Positions 56,747 to 64,000 of a DNA stretch of 64,000 nucleotides are shown piece by piece. This DNA comes from Terriglobia bacterium (GTDB lineage: Bacteria > Acidobacteriota > Terriglobia > Versatilivoradales > Versatilivoraceae), in NCBI GenBank assembly GCA_022452285.1, contig JAKUNG010000001.1, forward strand, positions 568,548 through 632,547, given 5' to 3'. The notes under the pieces were generated by a model. It was given only the letters and a program-made list of their open reading frames with translations, did no database searches and was not told the DNA's origin. A program made the translations under genes and the position numbers. Every line of letters starts with the position of its first letter. Position 1 is the stretch's first letter.

Positions 56747-57163
56747 TCACTTATAGTGGATTCGATCGTTTGATTTTCTCTCAAAATTAACTGGTAAAAT
56801 TACTAAGACGACCATCCATACGCCAATCAAAAAAAGACCAATTATTTCTCTAGCTTCTTCAACAGCTAAATTTAACATTTGGGCATTTAAAAAGAGGTCT
56901 GTAAGTAGCACACAATCGAAGACCTCAAGAGAAATTGATCCAATCCAGAAAAAAACCACTCCTCCTAAGCAAACTGGGATAATCCGAGGAAGTCGACTAA
57001 AACAACTAAAACCACAAATTACTCCAGACAAAAAATAAACAGCTGCCCATTGGATTGGGTCAGGGTCGTTGAACTGAACTGTTGCAGCTAGAAAAAACAA
57101 AATAGTTAATGCGATGTTACACCAGCGTACTATGTTCAAAATAAAACCCGTCAATGAAGACAA
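56747..57163 (-). CDS. TMEM220-family membrane protein
   Basis: A 138-residue membrane protein with four predicted helices. The motif TVQFNDPDPIQWAAVYFLSG (residues 28-47) is the signature of the TMEM220 family, for which no function is known. The gene starts with TTG at 57163, as no ATG or GTG keeps the family N-terminus. It follows the PQQ-dehydrogenase gene by 20 bases on the same strand, so a shared transcript is likely. Confidence 0.8.
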   Translation of the reverse strand: MSSLTGFILNIVRWCNIALTILFFLAATVQFNDPDPIQWAAVYFLSGVICGFSCFSRLPRIIPVCLGGVVFFWIGSISLEVFDCVLLTDLFLNAQMLNLAVEEAREIIGLFLIGVWMVVLVILPVNFERKSNDRIHYK

Positions 57164-57183
57164 ATCCGGTCTAACTCGAATTA

Positions 57184-59466
57184 CTATTTTCGACTAGACA
57201 TTTCAGAAGGCAAATTTGAGATCCACGTTCGAATCAACTTAATAGCCTCTTCATCAGGAACATTTGAGGCAATATGAGGCATCCGCCCTAAACCCAATTT
57301 CATCATTCGATAAAGAATTAAAGAACGGTCTGGCTCCCCAGGAGATAGCAACTTTGCCCCTGCAATGTCAAAGTCACCATGGGTAGGCAATTCCTTTAAA
57401 ATCTCAGTCTTTTCTAGCGGAATTGTTACAAGCAGTTGAAAATCTGCATTACCACCTCCCCATTTCCGATGACAATGGGAACAGTTAGAGTGTAGGTAGG
57501 CTCTAGCTCGAATATCAATAGGAAGACTTTTGTCAGAATAATCTGCCAATCTTGACATTTTACTTGCTGGAGCAGGCAAGGGGTCTTTAAAAACAGCTAA
57601 TTTATGCAACATTTCTAACTGATTATCTTTAACAAATCCATAATTATGGTGCTTGTTCATTTGTAAGGTATTGACTCCAAGTACATATTTGGCACTAGTG
57701 GTGTGACAAAGAGTACATTCAGCACGACTGGGGATTCGCCACTCTTGATCCCTATAACCCTTTGCAGCTTTTGTGTCTGTTATTTTATAATTTATGTTCA
57801 AACCACGGGATCCAACTAGCTCAGCATCAGTTTGATCATCATTCCAAACATAGGAATAACCCTTCCAATACTGGTCTCCTACTAAATCAGTACCTGTTAA
57901 ACGCTCAAAATGGAGCAAACGAGTTTCGACCCGTTTTCGAGTGGCTGGATTCCCTGGCTCAAGTTCCAAAGAAAAGGTTTTCACAATAACAGTCCCATCA
58001 GGAAATCGCCATCCAAGATTTGCGGCTGGGGCTGGCTGCGGATACTCTATTTTATCTAGTTCAATTTGAGAGTCCTCAGGAAGAGCAAGCCAGCGGTCCT
58101 TGATAGCACCATCTGACCATAGTTCAGAGTTAACAGAATATGGAATGAGTCCGGGAGCTGTTTGGTAGTCCTCAGTGGAGGTAAACAGGCCCGTTTCGCT
58201 TAACCGAAGAGGAAACGGATTAGGCTGATGGACAGGAGGTGCTGGAACTAACTGGTAAATTTTTCCACTAACGTAGTCAAGAACATATATTTCACCTTCA
58301 TTAGTTTCTCCAAAATCGATAACACGAAAAGAAGTATCTACCAACTCACGATGAGATTTTACTTGTTTGCCATCATATTGAAACCCCCAGATTCTTCCCG
58401 TGTCATAGTCTCCGTATACGTAATGGCCTGCCAGTTCTGGAAGCCGTTTTCCTCGATAAACAAATCCTCCAGTTATAGATCGGAAATCAGAATGGTCATG
58501 CTCAATAATTGGTTCCAAAATAGGTGTAGGGCCTAACTTGCGGGTCGGTCGAAATGGATGCGTTCCCTCCTTAACACTCCATCCATAATTTCCACCAGGC
58601 TGAATCAAATTAATCATTTCCCATAAATCCTGTCCTACTTCACCAGCCCAAAGATCCCCCGTTTTGCGATCAAAACTCATTTTCCAGACCTGCCTTAAAC
58701 CATAAGCCCAAATTTCAGGACGACTACCTTTCATTGTTACAAAAGGATTATCTTTAGGAATTCCATAATTTTTCCCTGAGTCAGGATGATCAACATCAAT
58801 CCTCAAGATAGAAGCTAAGAGGTCAGTTATGTCCTGACCTGTATCAAGCTCATCAGCAATGCCACTTCCATCGCCTGCAGCAACATACAAATAACCGTCT
58901 GGACCAAATCTTAAACAACCCGCATTGTGTCCACCAGAAGGCCATTCCAAAATAATTTTTTCTGTATCAAAACTAGCACTTAAAGGATTTTCAGATTGGA
59001 CTTGAAATCTAGAAAGGCGTGTGCCCTTTGGACTTGGACGTTTAGTGTCTAAGATATAGGTAACATAAAAATAGCCATTTTCTTTGAAGTTTGGGTGTAA
59101 AGCTAATCCGTAGGTCTCTTTTTTTAAGTCAATTAAAAGCTCTGCTTTAGCAGTTTTAGGGTCATTGACAAAGGAAAAAATTTTTCCAGCTTGTTCTACA
59201 ACAAACAATCGTTTAGTACCGATTCCACTAGTTAATTCTAGTGGTTTTTCAAATCTCAATTGAGGGAAAACCACTTCGGGACGAAAAGGATTAGGGGGAT
59301 CAGGAGAACCCTTTACTCGCGAACTTGTCCAAGGGATACGTTTGAGACTCCCATATTGGGCTTGAAGATCACTATCTGATCCTTGACCTTCTTCCTCACT
59401 CATCAAGGTCATGGCAGAAATAGCAAGGACTAATAACCCAACAAATATTATCGTTTTTTTGTACAT
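57184..59466 (-). CDS. PQQ-dependent sugar dehydrogenase fused to a c-type haem domain
   Basis: A 760-residue exported protein. Residues 1-20 form a signal peptide. The propeller (about 60-410) resembles soluble glucose/sorbosone dehydrogenase, with LFVVEQAGKIFSF, GGHNAGCLRFGPDGYLYVAAGDGSG, SILRIDVDHPDSGKNYGIPKDNPF and GLRQVWKMSFDRKTG. The C-terminal part has two haem-binding CxxCH motifs, Cys584-Cys587-His588 and Cys662-Cys665-His666. An aldose would be oxidised and electrons passed to the haems. The middle 150 residues also match a separate DUF-type region often found in such fusions. Confidence 0.88.
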   Translation of the reverse strand: MYKKTIIFVGLLVLAISAMTLMSEEEGQGSDSDLQAQYGSLKRIPWTSSRVKGSPDPPNPFRPEVVFPQLRFEKPLELTSGIGTKRLFVVEQAGKIFSFVNDPKTAKAELLIDLKKETYGLALHPNFKENGYFYVTYILDTKRPSPKGTRLSRFQVQSENPLSASFDTEKIILEWPSGGHNAGCLRFGPDGYLYVAAGDGSGIADELDTGQDITDLLASILRIDVDHPDSGKNYGIPKDNPFVTMKGSRPEIWAYGLRQVWKMSFDRKTGDLWAGEVGQDLWEMINLIQPGGNYGWSVKEGTHPFRPTRKLGPTPILEPIIEHDHSDFRSITGGFVYRGKRLPELAGHYVYGDYDTGRIWGFQYDGKQVKSHRELVDTSFRVIDFGETNEGEIYVLDYVSGKIYQLVPAPPVHQPNPFPLRLSETGLFTSTEDYQTAPGLIPYSVNSELWSDGAIKDRWLALPEDSQIELDKIEYPQPAPAANLGWRFPDGTVIVKTFSLELEPGNPATRKRVETRLLHFERLTGTDLVGDQYWKGYSYVWNDDQTDAELVGSRGLNINYKITDTKAAKGYRDQEWRIPSRAECTLCHTTSAKYVLGVNTLQMNKHHNYGFVKDNQLEMLHKLAVFKDPLPAPASKMSRLADYSDKSLPIDIRARAYLHSNCSHCHRKWGGGNADFQLLVTIPLEKTEILKELPTHGDFDIAGAKLLSPGEPDRSLILYRMMKLGLGRMPHIASNVPDEEAIKLIRTWISNLPSEMSSRK

Positions 59467-59857
59467 TTATGATGTCTCGTTTCCAGTAATAAAACTTATT
59501 GTGAATGGTGGAATCAGGTACCAAACAAAAACCTTATCAAATTGATTCTACATTGTAATTCAAGTTATCTACAGGAAAATCTCGTTCAAAAATATTGTCA
59601 ATCCCTCTTGAAAAAAAGACTGGCTTAAGGTTAAGCTTTAGAGACAGACAAATAATTTATTGGTGATAAGCAAAGGTTCTTATTACTTGAAAATTACTTG
59701 CAAAAAGCAAAACAAAAAGGTGAAATCAACTTACTCTGCAAAGTTATTTAGGTTTTTAGGCCGAATGAATTAAGATTAATTGTTAGCTTTTTAAACGACT
59801 CATGATTAACATATAGTTTAATAAAACAGTAACTTTTAGTCGGTAACTGAGAAAACT
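59467..59857. other. Divergent intergenic region, PQQ-dehydrogenase/DUF1820
   Basis: This AT-rich 391-base gap must hold promoters for the two divergent genes. It contains a 14-bp palindrome GCTTAA-GG-TTAAGC at 59623-59636, a possible operator. No other gene or hairpin is clear. Confidence 0.4.
59623..59636. promoter_or_regulatory. Palindrome GCTTAA-NN-TTAAGC, possible operator
   Basis: A perfect 6-bp inverted repeat with a 2-base centre, located between divergent genes. Its symmetry and position suggest a dimeric regulator binding site. A chance match in AT-rich DNA is also possible. Confidence 0.35.
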
Positions 59858-60196
59858 ATGACCCCAAAAAAGTGTGTTTACAAAATTACTTTTCTAAATG
59901 GGGGCAAAGTTTATGAAATCTATGCTAAGCAGGTTAGTCAGGGAGGTCTATTTGGTTTTGTGGAGATAGAACAACTACTATTTGACCAAAAAAGTGCTTT
60001 AGTTGTTGATCCTTCTGAAGAACAACTTCGAACAGAATTTAGTGGTGTTCAACGGACTTACATTCCCCTTCAATCGATCATTCGAATAGATGAAGTCGAA
60101 AAACGTGGTACTAGTAAAATTCATCACTTAAACGAAAAAGATACAAAAGTACACACGCTCCCTACTACAATTTATACCCCAGCAAAAAAAGACTGA
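59858..60196 (+). CDS. DUF1820 protein
   Basis: A 112-residue cytoplasmic protein of the DUF1820 family, whose role is unknown. The pattern YKITFLNGGKVYEIYAKQVSQGGLFGFVEIEQLLF...SALVVDPSEEQLRTEF...RTYIPLQSIIRIDEVEKRG matches the family along its full length. No catalytic or metal motif is apparent. It stands alone, 122 bases before the DUF1549/DUF1553 gene. Confidence 0.85.
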   Translation: MTPKKCVYKITFLNGGKVYEIYAKQVSQGGLFGFVEIEQLLFDQKSALVVDPSEEQLRTEFSGVQRTYIPLQSIIRIDEVEKRGTSKIHHLNEKDTKVHTLPTTIYTPAKKD

Positions 60197-60318
60197 CAAA
60201 CTAGTCACTCCTAACAATTTAAACTTCAGAATAAAACTTTAAATTTCGCCATAAGTTAAGTACAATTATAGACAATTAAGTTGAACTATTATTTTGGATA
60301 ATATTAGGGGATCGCCAC

Positions 60319-63141
60319 GTGCCAAGATTTCTATTAATAGTACTTTCACTAGGGTTTATTTTACCTACATTCGCTGAGCTTGAAATCCTAGGAAAATCCA
60401 CTATTGATTTCGAGAAAGATGTAAAACCAATTCTTCTGGAAAATTGTATGGATTGCCATGCCGCTGAATCCCCTCAGGGTGGGTTGGTTCTAAATTCTTT
60501 CGAATCAATTGTGACCGGAGGGGAAAAGTCTGGACCCTCAATAATCCTTGGGAATGGTAAAAAAAGCCCTCTCATTCAGTATTTACGAGGAGAGCTTTTG
60601 CCAAGAATGCCTGCTGGGGGAGATCCCCTTCCAGAAAAACAAATAACTCTTATCTCCCAGTGGATTGATGGTCTTGAAAACACAAAAAAAGCTCCTGTAG
60701 GAACAATAGCTTCAGTACATGAATTTAAAACTACGATAAAACCGCTGTTAGAACAAAACTGCTTTAGCTGTCATAATTCCGATAGTCATAAAAGCGGACT
60801 GGTTCTTGAAACTCAAGAATTAGTTGCTCAAGGTGGTGCTCTTCAAGGTCCAGCAATTATTCCTGGAAAAAGTCATGAGAGTCCTTTGATCCACCGTCTG
60901 CGTGGAACTAAAGCACCCCAGATGCCTTTAAACGGAAATCCCCTTTCAGAAAAACAAATTGATTTAATTGCCAAGTGGATTGACACCCTGGATCCCAAAG
61001 CTTTTGCCCAGAATGAAGCCTCTAATAAACCAAATTGGCCATGGAAACCTGTACAGGAACCAAAAATCCCGGTAGTAAAGAATAAAGACTGGATCCAGAA
61101 TCCCATTGATGCTTTCATCCTAGCTAAGCTTGAACAAAAAAAACTGAAGCCTTCGAAACCAGTTTCTGGCCATGGTTTGCTTCGACGCCTTTATTTTGGA
61201 CTGATTGGTCTTCCACCTTCTCCTGAAGAAATGGCAAAATTCCTAGCCAATCCCACAGCGGCCTCCTATAAACAGGAGATGGAAAAATTACTATCTGATT
61301 CCCGTTATGGTGAGCATTGGGGACGTCATTGGCTTGACTTAGCGAGATATGCTGATACCAACGGCGGCGCTATCGACGATCCCCAAAAACATATCTGGCG
61401 TTATAGGGACTATGTTATTAGGGCTTTCAATCAAGATCGTCCATATGACCGTTTTATTAAGGAACAACTAGCTGGTGATACTATCAGTGCCTATGGATCC
61501 GAAGGCAAGATTGGCTCGGGATTCTTAGGTCTGTGGACAAGGACAGAAGGAGACAATGGTGGTCGTCGTTTCATGGCTGATGTGGTTAACACCACTTCAT
61601 CCCTTTTTATGGGTTTAACCCTAGGATGCGCCAACTGCCATGACCATAAATATGATCCTTTACCTCACAAAGATTATTTTCGTATTGAAGCCTTCTTCTC
61701 TCCAGTTCGTTATGAGGTACAGGACTTACCGTTCCATCAATATGAGATGCCTCTCCAACAACCAGAAAGATGGAAAACGAGAAAAGAGGCGTGGAAAAAA
61801 CACTTGGCTAGAGTTAAGAAAGAAGCGAGTGAATATCGAAAAAAGATTAAAGACAGAGAGATTAGTTACCAATTTCTTACTAGTCCACAGGATTTAAAAG
61901 ATTGGAGTGATCCTGGACAGAAAAAACTCCTCATTCCTAGTGATACATTGCGCAATAAAGAGGAAGAAAAAACATTAAAACAATACACCCTCATGACTGG
62001 CAGGTTCGCCAATCCTAATGTTCAAGGCTATTATGATGCTAAGGCTGGTGTGCTCAGAGATAGCGGTCATCAGCGAAAAATTGCCACTTATGTTCTGGCA
62101 GGAGGCAACTATAAACTTCGAGGAGAAGAGGTACAGCCTGGTTTCTTAAGCGCCATTGAAGGGAACTCTGAACCCGTTAATTTAGACGGTATTACTGGCA
62201 GTCGACGTAAAGTACTAGCTAAGTGGATTGCCAGCAAAAAACACCCCTTTACTGCTCGAGTCATGGTCAACCGGATCTGGCAGTATCACTTTGGCAGAGG
62301 ATTGGTCAAAACACCAAGTGATTTTGGTAGCAATGGCAGTGGAACAGTCCATAAAGATTTAATTGACTGGCTGGCATGGCAGTTCATGGAGAGCGGTTGG
62401 AGCATTAAAGAAGTTCACCGATTGATTCTAACATCCAACGTCTACAGATTATCAATGAAACATTCTCAGTCTGAACCTTACGAAAAGATTGATCCCAACA
62501 ATGAATATCTTTGGGTAAGAGATCCTTTCCGTATTTCAGCGGAATCTCTACGTGACAGTCTCTTGGCAATTAGTGGCCAGCTAAATCTTGACATGGGAGG
62601 CCCTGCCTTTTTCCCAGAATCCAATTTTGAACAAATGGCTCGAGCTGGAGTCTGGTGGTTAAAATCACCTGGGAATGAGGCTAACCGTAGGACAGTTTAT
62701 ATGATCCAGAGTCGATCTTATCCGATACCAATGATCAAAGTTTTTGACGGGCCCAATTTAGATGAAAGCTGTGTGGTCCGAGGAAATACCACAGTAACCC
62801 CTCAAGTCTTTTCTCTGCTTAATGGAAAATTTCCAAATGATCAAAGTAACGCTATGGCACAGCGGATTATCAATGAAGTAGGACATGATATTGAAAAACA
62901 AATTGAAAGAGCTTTCCAGCTGGCTTTCCAAAGAACTCCCTCACTGTTTGAGAAAAAGAAGTGCTTAGCTTTCATGCAAAATGCAACAACTCATACGAAT
63001 ACGGACACCCTTACTCTAAAACAGATTGCATTCTCTGAGGAATCAACAACTAAAGCAACAAACCATCTTAATAACTTAAACGATTTGACTAATCTTTGTC
63101 TTATCCTTATAAATATGAATGAATTTATCTTTCTGGAATGA
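60319..63141 (+). CDS. Planctomycete-type cytochrome/DUF1549/DUF1553 protein
   Basis: A 940-residue exported protein. A signal peptide (1-20) is followed by two c-type haem domains (planctomycete cytochrome C type), with Cys43-Cys46-His47 (NCMDCHAAE) and Cys148-Cys151-His152 (NCFSCHNSD). Then DUF1549 (about 245-455, with LLSDSRYGEHWGRHWLDLARYAD and CANCHDHKYDP) and DUF1553 (about 650-910, with WIASKKHPFTARVMVNRIWQYHFGRGLV). The start is GTG with GGGGAT upstream. The next gene is a DUF1501 partner 27 bases on, the usual pairing in Planctomycetes and related phyla. Function is unproven; it is thought to act in breaking down complex sugars. Confidence 0.93.
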   Translation: MPRFLLIVLSLGFILPTFAELEILGKSTIDFEKDVKPILLENCMDCHAAESPQGGLVLNSFESIVTGGEKSGPSIILGNGKKSPLIQYLRGELLPRMPAGGDPLPEKQITLISQWIDGLENTKKAPVGTIASVHEFKTTIKPLLEQNCFSCHNSDSHKSGLVLETQELVAQGGALQGPAIIPGKSHESPLIHRLRGTKAPQMPLNGNPLSEKQIDLIAKWIDTLDPKAFAQNEASNKPNWPWKPVQEPKIPVVKNKDWIQNPIDAFILAKLEQKKLKPSKPVSGHGLLRRLYFGLIGLPPSPEEMAKFLANPTAASYKQEMEKLLSDSRYGEHWGRHWLDLARYADTNGGAIDDPQKHIWRYRDYVIRAFNQDRPYDRFIKEQLAGDTISAYGSEGKIGSGFLGLWTRTEGDNGGRRFMADVVNTTSSLFMGLTLGCANCHDHKYDPLPHKDYFRIEAFFSPVRYEVQDLPFHQYEMPLQQPERWKTRKEAWKKHLARVKKEASEYRKKIKDREISYQFLTSPQDLKDWSDPGQKKLLIPSDTLRNKEEEKTLKQYTLMTGRFANPNVQGYYDAKAGVLRDSGHQRKIATYVLAGGNYKLRGEEVQPGFLSAIEGNSEPVNLDGITGSRRKVLAKWIASKKHPFTARVMVNRIWQYHFGRGLVKTPSDFGSNGSGTVHKDLIDWLAWQFMESGWSIKEVHRLILTSNVYRLSMKHSQSEPYEKIDPNNEYLWVRDPFRISAESLRDSLLAISGQLNLDMGGPAFFPESNFEQMARAGVWWLKSPGNEANRRTVYMIQSRSYPIPMIKVFDGPNLDESCVVRGNTTVTPQVFSLLNGKFPNDQSNAMAQRIINEVGHDIEKQIERAFQLAFQRTPSLFEKKKCLAFMQNATTHTNTDTLTLKQIAFSEESTTKATNHLNNLNDLTNLCLILINMNEFIFLE

Positions 63142-63167
63142 AGGAACAGTAGAGGAGATCCATAAAA

Positions 63168-64000
63168 ATGCGAAAAGGTGAATTTGACTTTTGTAGCAAT
63201 GTCGAGCAACCGGATCCACGACTTGGTAATCTTGGAAGACGGGATTTTCTATATCGTTTCGGCAAGGGTCTGGGAAGCTTAGCGCTTTCCTCAATGCTCT
63301 ATCAAGACAGCTGGCTTCAAGCTGCCTCACAAACAGTCAACCCACTACTGGCCAAAAAGCCCCATTTCGCACCTAAAGCCAAGTCCGTTATCTTTCTTTT
63401 TATGTCTGGGGCTCCCGGCCAAATGGACACCTTTGACCCCAAGCCTAAACTGAATGAATTACATGGGAAGCCAATTACCAGATCGTATGGTAGCTTGGAA
63501 AAAAGAATTTATGTTGGGTCTCCCTTCAAGTTTGCCCGACACGGCCAATCGGGAATGGAAATCTCTGAGATCTTTCCAGAATTAGCTACCTGTGCTGATG
63601 ACATTGCCGTTGTCAGGGCCATGCATACCAGTGTGGAAGCTCATACGATAGCAACCTTTTTCATGAATACGGGAGTAGCAGTTCCAGGAAGCCCCTCCAT
63701 GGGTGCCTGGACGGTATATGGCCTGGGAACAGAAAACCAAAACCTTCCGGCCTTTGTGGTTCTCCCCGATACCCGGAGTAGAATTTTTGGCGGGGCTATT
63801 AACTGGGCTAACGGTTACTTGCCGGCAGCTACCCAGGGAACTTTGATTAACTCGGAAGGATCCCCTATTGTTGATCTTATTCCCCCGGAGGGTGTCACGA
63901 CTGAACAGCAGGCAAAAAATCTTGCCCTGATGAATCAGCTTAACCAACCCCATATGGAAGCTAATCCCAGAAATCCTAATCTTGAAGCCCGCATGAGAAA
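63168..64000 (+). CDS. DUF1501 protein, partial at window end
   Basis: The first 277 codons of a DUF1501 (sulfatase-like fold) protein; the 3' end lies beyond the window. A twin-arginine signal (GRRDFLYRFGKGLGSLAL) marks it for export. Diagnostic segments are KSVIFLFMSGAPGQMDTFDPKPKL, EIFPELATCADDIAVVRAMHTSVEAH and PGSPSMGAWTVYGLGTENQNLPAFVVL. AGGAG precedes ATG. It pairs with the DUF1549/DUF1553 gene upstream. Confidence 0.92.
   Translation, partial: MRKGEFDFCSNVEQPDPRLGNLGRRDFLYRFGKGLGSLALSSMLYQDSWLQAASQTVNPLLAKKPHFAPKAKSVIFLFMSGAPGQMDTFDPKPKLNELHGKPITRSYGSLEKRIYVGSPFKFARHGQSGMEISEIFPELATCADDIAVVRAMHTSVEAHTIATFFMNTGVAVPGSPSMGAWTVYGLGTENQNLPAFVVLPDTRSRIFGGAINWANGYLPAATQGTLINSEGSPIVDLIPPEGVTTEQQAKNLALMNQLNQPHMEANPRNPNLEARMR

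Noticed and set aside
63076..63330. Minus-strand frames opposite the DUF1501 start
   Set aside because: Shadows; the plus-strand gene has a proper Tat signal and ribosome site.

Overview
The window is 64 kb of AT-rich bacterial DNA, densely coding on both strands. I found no rRNA, tRNA, insertion sequence, prophage or CRISPR array. It reads as a chromosome segment of a free-living, probably marine, Gram-negative bacterium. The Gram-negative signs are DsbD, a PpiD/SurA-like periplasmic foldase, lipoproteins and a complete Na+-translocating NADH:quinone reductase. Planctomycete-type secreted cytochrome (DUF1549/DUF1553) and DUF1501 genes, twin-arginine enzymes and SMP-30 propellers suggest the PVC group or Acidobacteriota. 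An intact mreB-mreC-mreD-mrdA-rodA cluster argues against a typical planctomycete. I do not commit to a phylum.

Layout: (1) 0-9 kb: FlK-like thioesterase, exported SMP-30 propeller, TPR protein, SelB, an unexplained intergenic region with an RNA-like promoter (5.08-5.41 kb), GalU, an aldehyde dehydrogenase and an XdhC-family protein. (2) 9-18 kb: DAHP synthase behind a probable transcription attenuator, FolD, CoaE-DsbD, a TlpA-like thioredoxin, an HtrA protease, a small anchored protein, a Nudix hydrolase and a cyclophilin lipoprotein. (3) 18.5-25.8 kb: nqrABCDEF-apbE-nqrM, carrying both the pump and its two maturation factors. (4) 25.8-36 kb: IlvD, an Smr-domain protein, LexA with a clear operator and a downstream small gene, an exported methyltransferase, a Tat-exported probable TIM barrel, a GarR-type reductase, a zinc-ribbon membrane protein and a PpiD-like foldase. 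(5) 36.4-44.5 kb: the rod-shape module mreB-mreC-mreD-mrdA-rodA followed by an RNase E/G with a large disordered insert. (6) 45.8-64 kb: a mostly exported, largely uncharacterised catabolic region. It has two tandem paralogues that look like divergent Gfo/Idh/MocA proteins, a Tat-exported probable glycoside hydrolase, a double-cupin/SMP-30 lipoprotein, an HpcH-type aldolase, an alpha-glucuronidase-like protein, a nitrilase-superfamily amidase, a PQQ-type dehydrogenase fused to a c-type haem tail, and a DUF1549/DUF1553 plus DUF1501 pair cut by the window end.

How it fits together: the Nqr pump would build a sodium gradient. DsbD, TlpA, HtrA, cyclophilin and PpiD maintain exported proteins, which the right-hand third supplies in number. 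A sugar or sugar-acid theme recurs (SMP-30 twice, HpcH aldolase, GarR, glucuronidase-like and PQQ dehydrogenase proteins), suggesting uptake of plant- or alga-derived uronic or aldonic acids. That pathway is inference. The best leads are the right-hand catabolic island with its tandem unknowns, the LexA operator, the aroF leader, the SelB-adjacent intergenic region, and an NqrF that lacks the usual FAD-binding arginine.
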